Shown in pieces: positions 6,086 through 9,618 of a stretch of DNA of 9,618 nt. Location of the stretch: positions 1 to 9,618 of the forward strand of contig CAYTVY010000098.1 of assembly GCA_964441925.1 (NCBI GenBank), written 5' to 3'. Under the pieces are notes generated by a model that saw nothing but the letters and a program-made list of their open reading frames with translations, searched no databases and had not been told where the DNA came from. The stretch comes from Geothermobacter sp964441925. Its GTDB lineage: Bacteria > Desulfobacterota > Desulfuromonadia > Desulfuromonadales > Geothermobacteraceae. A program made the translations under genes and the position numbers. Positions within the stretch are counted from its first letter, which is position 1. The number at the start of each line of letters is the position of its first letter.

Positions 6086-6535
6086 TCAAAACCGCCGGTG
6101 GCTGTCGAGCAGCAGGGTCACCGGCCCGTCGTTGACCAGCTCCACCGCCATTTCGGCCCGGAAGACGCCGGTGGCCACCGGGATTTCCAGCCGCCGCAAC
6201 CCTTCGACATAGCAGCGATAGAGTCGTTCAGCCTCCTGCGGCGGAGCGGCCCCGGAAAACCCCGGCCGCCGGCCCTTGCGGCAGTCGCCGTAAAGGGTGA
6301 ACTGGGACACCGCCAGCACCGCCCCACCGACATCCCCAAGCGACAGGTTCATCTTGCCGGCGTCATCCTCGAAGATGCGCAGCCCGGCCGTCTTCTCCGC
6401 CAGGTAGACGGCGTCCTGCTCTCCGTCCTCCCGGCCGACACCGAGCAACACCAGCAGGCCGGCGCCGATCTCTCCGACGATCCCGCCGTCGACCCTGACG
6501 CGGGCCTCGCTGACCCGCTGCAATACCGCGCGCAT
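6086..6535 (-). CDS. dtd: D-aminoacyl-tRNA deacylase
   Basis: Dtd hydrolyses D-amino acids (and glycine mischarged on tRNA-Ala) from tRNA, a proofreading step that keeps D-residues out of proteins; it acts as a cytosolic homodimer. The 149-residue product has the usual length. It begins MRAVLQRVSEARVRVDG, as the family does, and contains both chirality-sensing signatures: SQFTLYGDCRKGRRPGF in the middle and NDGPVTLLLDS (the Gly-Pro motif) near the C-terminus. The ATG at 6535 has AAAGGA upstream and lies 1 nt after the nfo stop, so translation is coupled. Nothing is missing. Confidence 0.97.
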   Translation of the reverse strand: MRAVLQRVSEARVRVDGGIVGEIGAGLLVLLGVGREDGEQDAVYLAEKTAGLRIFEDDAGKMNLSLGDVGGAVLAVSQFTLYGDCRKGRRPGFSGAAPPQEAERLYRCYVEGLRRLEIPVATGVFRAEMAVELVNDGPVTLLLDSHRRF

Positions 6536-6536
6536 T

Positions 6537-7400
6537 CTACCCGTCCTTTCCGCTCTCTCCCGCCAACCGCCGCAGCAACGCCAGGTTGCGCCGGTCGTCG
6601 GCATGATCTTCACCCGGCGGTGTTTCGATGATCTTCGCCACGGCCGCAAAACGTTCGTCCCGCATCAAACAGGCAAAACCGGTCTCGCCGATATGCCCTC
6701 GCCCGACATGCGCGTGGCGGTCGAGCCGGCTGCCGCAGGGTTTTCTGCTGTCGTTGAGATGAAACAGCCGGATACGCCGGCAGCCGATCAGCCGGTCGAA
6801 CTCGGTCATCACGGCCTCGTAGCCCGTCTCGGTCGCCAGATCATAACCGGCGGCGAACACGTGACAGGTATCGAAACAGATCCCGAAGTCGTGTTCCGGA
6901 ACCAGTTCCATGATGCGCGCCAGCTGTTCGAAACGCCAGCCGAGATGGCTGCCCATGCCGGCGGTGGTCTCCAGCAGAATCCGCACCCGCGGCGGCGCCT
7001 CGGCGAGAATATTCCGCAGGGCATCGGCGATGCGCCGCAGGCCGGCCTCTTCGCCGGCACCGAGATGCGCTCCGGGATGCATGACCAGTCCGGACACTCC
7101 GAGGGCCGCACAGCGCCGCAGCTCGTCGAGCAGGGCGGCCTGTGACCTGTGCCGCTTCTGCTCGTCCGGAGCGGCGAGATTGATCAGATAGCTGTCATGC
7201 ACATAGACCGGACCGATGCGGCTCGCCCGCCATGCCCGGCGGAAGGCGGCTGCCGCCTCTTCGCCCAGGGGCGCAGCATGCCAGCGACTGGCGTTTTTGC
7301 TGAAAATCTGCAGGGCGGTGCAGCCGAGCGCCTCGCCGCGGGCGATCGCCCGGTCGATGCCACCGGCGATGGAGGCATGCACGCCCAGCGGCTGGCTCAA
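6537..7400 (-). CDS. nfo: Endonuclease IV (AP endonuclease)
   Basis: Nfo cuts DNA 5' to abasic sites and removes 3'-blocking groups in base excision repair. The 287-residue TIM-barrel protein retains all nine metal ligands of the trinuclear zinc site: His68, His108, Glu144, Asp177, His180, His214, Asp227, His229 and Glu259, found in VHDSYLINL, MHPGAH, LLETTAG, FDTCHVFAAGYD, FHLNDS, RLDRHAHVG and IIETP. Other family signatures are GVHASIAGG (6-14) and ALQIFSKNASRW. No ATG fits the N-terminus. A TTG at 7400 is chosen because GGGAGG lies 6 nt upstream, it overlaps the stop of the preceding gene (TTGA), and it leaves the first conserved strand at residue 6. A GTG three codons upstream of it is a poorer option because it coincides with the ribosome-binding site. 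Confidence 0.95.
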   Translation of the reverse strand: MSQPLGVHASIAGGIDRAIARGEALGCTALQIFSKNASRWHAAPLGEEAAAAFRRAWRASRIGPVYVHDSYLINLAAPDEQKRHRSQAALLDELRRCAALGVSGLVMHPGAHLGAGEEAGLRRIADALRNILAEAPPRVRILLETTAGMGSHLGWRFEQLARIMELVPEHDFGICFDTCHVFAAGYDLATETGYEAVMTEFDRLIGCRRIRLFHLNDSRKPCGSRLDRHAHVGRGHIGETGFACLMRDERFAAVAKIIETPPGEDHADDRRNLALLRRLAGESGKDG

Positions 7401-8047
7401 GACCACCCTCCCGCCCGGCGGCTCAGATCGTCCACTGTCCGAGCAGCGCTGCAGACATCCGGCGCATGATGATCGACATGGGCCGCCGACGGGCCTTCGC
7501 CCACCAGCACCGTAGCCATGCCCAACGCTTTCGCCGTCTGCAGGTTGGCGAGGGAATCCTCGACCATGATGCACTGTCCAGCCGACAGTCCGAGAGACTG
7601 CAGCACCTCCTCGTAAGGGTCCCGGTTCGGCTTCGGCCGGTAACCGGCGATACGGATGTCGAAGATCCCGGCAAAGACATCCTCGATCCCGAGCGCCGCC
7701 AGCACCCGCTCGGCATGGTCGCTGGAGCCGTTGGTGAAGACATAACGGGGCAGAGGCAGCGCGGCCAGGGTGTCGCGCAGCACGGGATCGGGACGCAGGC
7801 GGCTGGCCACGTCGACGTCGTGCACATAGTGCAGGTAGTCCTCGGGATCGACGGCGTAGTGCCGCACCAGCCCCTGCAGGGTGGCGCCGTAGTCGCGCCA
7901 GTAGCGGCGACGCAGGCCGTCGACCTCGGCCGCGTCGATACCAACCACCTCTTCCATGTAACGGTTGATGCGCACGTCGATCAGCGAGAACAGGTCCCGT
8001 TCCGGCGGATAGAGGGTGTTGTCGAGATCGAACAGAACCGCCTTCAT
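7397..8047 (-). CDS. HAD-superfamily hydrolase, pyrimidine 5'-nucleotidase-like
   Basis: Predicted soluble phosphatase that removes phosphate from pyrimidine nucleoside monophosphates or related small phosphates. The 216-residue protein carries all four HAD motifs: FDLDNTLYP (6-14) with nucleophile Asp7 and acid Asp9, FTNGSSDH (104-111) with Thr105, Lys139 in YRPKPNRDPYEEVL, and VEDSLANL (162-169) with the metal-binding acidic pair Glu163 and Asp164. The helical cap between motifs 1 and 2 (about 17-85) and the TNGSSDHAERVL segment resemble the Sdt1/SSM1-type pyrimidine 5'-nucleotidase group (TIGR01993), which supports the substrate guess. The ATG at 8047 has GGGAGGAG just upstream and overlaps the HIT gene stop by 4 nt. 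HAD substrates are hard to predict, so a phosphoglycolate- or sugar-phosphatase role is not excluded. Confidence 0.85.
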   Translation of the reverse strand: MKAVLFDLDNTLYPPERDLFSLIDVRINRYMEEVVGIDAAEVDGLRRRYWRDYGATLQGLVRHYAVDPEDYLHYVHDVDVASRLRPDPVLRDTLAALPLPRYVFTNGSSDHAERVLAALGIEDVFAGIFDIRIAGYRPKPNRDPYEEVLQSLGLSAGQCIMVEDSLANLQTAKALGMATVLVGEGPSAAHVDHHAPDVCSAARTVDDLSRRAGGWS

Positions 8048-8466
8048 CGCTCCTCCCACAGAGCGCCGCGGATGGCGGCGATGCGCTGCTGCCGTTCGCC
8101 GGCCGGCAGCAGCAACTCTTCGTGGGGACGGCTCCAGACCGGTGTCGGCCAGAGAGGATCGTCGCGAAAACGGGGGACCAGGTGCCAGTGGACATGCGGC
8201 ACCATGTTGCCGAGCAGCTCGTAGTTCATCTTCGCCGGTTGAAAGACCCTGTTCAGCGCCCCGGCGACCCGGCTGACCTCATCGATCAGCCGGTGACGGG
8301 TTTCCGCATCCAGGAGAAAGAGCTCGGTGACATGTTCCCGGGTGAAGACCAGGGTGTAGCCGGGAAAGAACTGGTCCCGGTTGAGCATGACGTAACAGAG
8401 ATCGAGCTCGGCGATCCGCAGCTCCGGCTCCTCCGACCAGCGCCGGCACATGACGCAACCGTTCAC
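8044..8466 (-). CDS. HIT-family nucleotide hydrolase/transferase
   Basis: Histidine-triad protein expected to act on nucleoside phosphoramidates, dinucleoside polyphosphates or similar nucleotides. The 140-residue product has the histidine triad HVHWHLVPR at 91-99, with His93 the likely nucleophile, preceded by NYELLGNMVP, the usual run-up to the triad. An N-terminal Cys4-x-x-Cys7 pair could bind zinc, as in many HIT proteins. The RDQFFPGYTLVFTREHVTEL segment (30-49) is the typical strand-helix region. The chosen start is GTG at 8466, which overlaps the dapF stop (GTGA) and has GGAG 10 nt upstream. The ATG five codons later would remove the first cysteine and has poorer spacing. The exact substrate cannot be read from the sequence. 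Confidence 0.9.
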   Translation of the reverse strand: MNGCVMCRRWSEEPELRIAELDLCYVMLNRDQFFPGYTLVFTREHVTELFLLDAETRHRLIDEVSRVAGALNRVFQPAKMNYELLGNMVPHVHWHLVPRFRDDPLWPTPVWSRPHEELLLPAGERQQRIAAIRGALWEER

Positions 8467-9299
8467 AGGGGGAATTCTCCACTGAAGACCTCGGTGGCCG
8501 GTCCGGTCATCAGCACCGGACCGTTCTCCAGCCACTCCAGTTCCAGGTCGCCGCCCGCCAGGTGATTGACGATCCGGCGACCGCTGCGGCCGGTCAGCAC
8601 CCCGGCGACCGTCACCGCCGAGGCACCGGTGCCGCAGGCCAGGGTCTCACCGGCACCACGCTCCCAGGTGCGCTGCCTTACCTCGCCCGGAGACAGCACC
8701 TGCACGAACTCGACGTTGGTGCGCTGGGGAAAAAGGGGGTGACGCTCGATCCGCGGCCCGACCTCGGCCACTGGAAAGCTGTCGACGTCGTCGACGTAGA
8801 TGACACAGTGAGGGTTGCCCATCGAGACACAGGTCGCCCGCAGACTGCGGCCGGCCACCTCGAGGGGAATGTCCACCGCCCGCGCGCCGGCCGGACCGGC
8901 CATCGGGATCTCGCCCCGGGCCAGTCGCGGCTTTCCCATGCCGACCCTCACCCGCTCGACCCGCCCGGCGGCATCGGGAAACAGCTCCACCGGCAGCAGG
9001 CCGGCACCGGTTTCGACGACCAGCCGCTTTTTGCGCGCCAGGCCATGCTCATAGGCGAACTTGGCCACACAACGCACGCCGTTGCCGCACATCTCCGCCT
9101 CGCTGCCGTCGGCGTTGAAGATCCGCATCCGCACGTCGGCCCGTTCGCTGGGCAGAATCAGGATCAGCCCGTCGGAACCGATACCGAAATGCCGGTCGCT
9201 GACCCGCACCGCCAACGCTTCCGGATCGTCGATCGTTTCCTCGAAGCCGTTGACATAGACATAGTCGTTGCCGGCTCCATGCATCTTGGTGAACTTCAT
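8463..9299 (-). CDS. dapF: Diaminopimelate epimerase
   Basis: DapF converts LL- to meso-diaminopimelate, the penultimate step of lysine synthesis and the source of the peptidoglycan cross-linking residue; it is a cytosolic, cofactor-independent racemase. The 278-residue protein has the family length and both catalytic thiols: Cys71 in EMCGNGVRC and Cys222 in ACGTGASA. Other signatures are the N-terminal KMHGAGNDYVYV, RHFGIGSDGL, FNADGSEAEM and MGNPHCV. The ATG at 9299 has GGAG 8 nt upstream and matches the conserved N-terminus; the open frame upstream is not conserved sequence. It is the first gene of the minus-strand operon. Its presence implies a cell wall with meso-diaminopimelate. Confidence 0.98.
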   Translation of the reverse strand: MKFTKMHGAGNDYVYVNGFEETIDDPEALAVRVSDRHFGIGSDGLILILPSERADVRMRIFNADGSEAEMCGNGVRCVAKFAYEHGLARKKRLVVETGAGLLPVELFPDAAGRVERVRVGMGKPRLARGEIPMAGPAGARAVDIPLEVAGRSLRATCVSMGNPHCVIYVDDVDSFPVAEVGPRIERHPLFPQRTNVEFVQVLSPGEVRQRTWERGAGETLACGTGASAVTVAGVLTGRSGRRIVNHLAGGDLELEWLENGPVLMTGPATEVFSGEFPL

Positions 9300-9411
9300 C
9301 CTTCTATCTCCGTTTCGGGATATCCGTTCCCGCGGCCAGAAAAACGGGGCGGCCCGGCAGCGTACAGGGCACATATCCGACCATCATCCGCGGCGGCCGG
9401 TTACAGACCCG

Positions 9412-9441
9412 ATTCTGACATCAGGCCGCCTGGTTTGCCAA
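9412..9441 (-). promoter_or_regulatory. Possible sigma70-type promoter of the dapF operon
   Basis: On the minus strand TTGGCA (9441-9436) is followed after 18 bp by CAGAAT (9417-9412). Both boxes match consensus at four or five positions. Transcription would begin near 9405, giving a leader of about 105 nt. The leader contains GC-rich inverted segments but no recognised riboswitch. This is a moderate match in a region with few alternatives. Confidence 0.4.
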
Positions 9442-9490
9442 ACCGAAAATGAGCCCCCCTGCCGGATATCCGACACCCCGGCGTTGACTA

Positions 9491-9507
9491 TTCCTCACCC
9501 GTAGGAA
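9491..9507. repeat. Inverted repeat TTCCT-N7-AGGAA, possible operator
   Basis: A perfect 5-bp inverted repeat with a 7-bp spacer, centred about 52 bp upstream of the GG of the candidate -24 element at 9550. The size and position would suit a dimeric regulator, but the half-sites are short and no family can be named. Confidence 0.3.
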
Positions 9508-9519
9508 CATGAAAGACAC

Positions 9520-9580
9520 AACACCTTGAGATCACTCGACTTGCCAGATTGGCACTCAACTGGCATGTCATAAAGGTGTT
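9520..9580. repeat. Nested inverted repeats around the sigma54-type promoter
   Basis: The outer arms are AACACCTT (9520-9527) and AAGGTGTT (9573-9580), a perfect 8-bp inverted repeat 45 nt apart. Inside, TGCCAG (9542-9547) pairs with CTGGCA (9560-9565), and TGCCA (9542-9546) could instead pair with TGGCA (9550-9554). The inner arms overlap the -24/-12 promoter boxes. They may be protein-binding half-sites or chance. Confidence 0.45.
9550..9566 (+). promoter_or_regulatory. Candidate sigma54 (RpoN) -24/-12 promoter
   Basis: TGGCAC (9550-9555) and TGGCAT (9561-9566) place the invariant GG (9551-9552) and GC (9563-9564) exactly 12 bp apart, as sigma54 promoters require. There is one mismatch to the TGGCAC-N5-TTGCW consensus, at the second T of the -12 element. 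Transcription would begin near 9576 and run off the right edge. No start codon follows within the window, so the target gene is unseen. Confidence 0.5.
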
Positions 9581-9618
9581 CATCCGGCAAGAAACTCACG
9601 ACTTCGGTGAAGCGAAAG

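Larger units (their letters stand above)
9300..9618. other. Intergenic region upstream of dapF; no gene found
   Basis: About 320 bp with no credible coding sequence on either strand; the only well-placed ATG (9509, plus strand) stops after five codons. The right half is less GC-rich than the rest of the window. It contains candidate promoters in both directions, several short inverted repeats, and three copies of ATATCCG (9320-9326, 9373-9379 and 9466-9472), two of them within GGATATCCG. It appears to be a divergent regulatory region between dapF and a gene beyond the right edge. Confidence 0.7.

Noticed and set aside
5408..6631. Plus-strand open frame of 407 codons across the darP and dtd region
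   Set aside because: It is antisense to darP, dtd and part of nfo, is Pro/Arg/His-rich, and has no recognisable motif.
7401..8195. Extension of nfo upstream into the HAD nucleotidase gene
   Set aside because: That part reads the HAD gene in the wrong frame; homology to endonuclease IV starts only at GVHASIAGG, just after the chosen TTG.
9570..9618. Possible cyclic-dinucleotide (GEMM) riboswitch in the leader at the right edge, considered because such elements are common in Geobacter relatives
   Set aside because: The conserved GEMM core segments are absent; only a small CTTC-GGT-GAAG hairpin is seen, and the region is cut by the window edge.

Overview
The window is a GC-rich bacterial chromosome segment carrying ordinary core genes. 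The set (glutamyl-tRNA pathway haem genes beside a CcsA/ResC-type cytochrome c maturation gene, a stand-alone Met8-like precorrin-2 dehydrogenase, and DarP/YjgA with DapF and a HIT protein) suggests a deltaproteobacterium of the Desulfuromonadales/Geobacter kind. That placement is inferred from gene content and general protein resemblance, not from a search.

Left block (1-4153, all minus strand): reading right to left, the order is an SIS-domain protein, precorrin-2 dehydrogenase, ccsB, hemA and hemC (cut by the window edge). A good sigma70-type promoter (TTGACA, 17 bp spacer, TATCCT) sits just upstream of the SIS gene. The junctions SIS/met8 (3 nt), met8/ccsB (4-nt overlap) and ccsB/hemA (17 nt) indicate one transcript. 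hemC follows after about 100 nt. The operon combines early tetrapyrrole synthesis (HemA, HemC), the branch to sirohaem (Met8) and attachment of haem to c-type cytochromes (CcsB), which suits an organism rich in cytochromes.

Middle (4154-4940): a divergent intergenic region contains a 100-N assembly gap flanked by an exact 44-bp repeat, almost certainly one sequence present twice because two contig ends overlap. On the plus strand, trxA (thioredoxin) follows with its own promoter and a strong terminator that can work in both directions.

Right block (4997-9299, all minus strand): dapF, a HIT-family hydrolase, a HAD pyrimidine 5'-nucleotidase-like protein, nfo (endonuclease IV), dtd (D-aminoacyl-tRNA deacylase), darP and a small secreted DUF4124-like protein. 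The first five are joined by 4-nt start/stop overlaps or a 1-nt gap, with GTG and TTG starts at two junctions, so they form a translationally coupled operon. Several of them act in quality control (DNA repair, mischarged tRNA, nucleotide clean-up).

Right edge (9300-9618): no gene was found. It holds a possible dapF promoter pointing left and a good sigma54-type (-24/-12) promoter pointing right, surrounded by inverted repeats, which presumably drives a gene beyond the window. I found no mobile element, CRISPR array, tRNA, rRNA or convincing new system. The points most worth a second look are the SIS protein lacking GmhA active-site motifs, the substituted Asp in the Met8-like protein, the artefactual gap, and the sigma54 promoter region.
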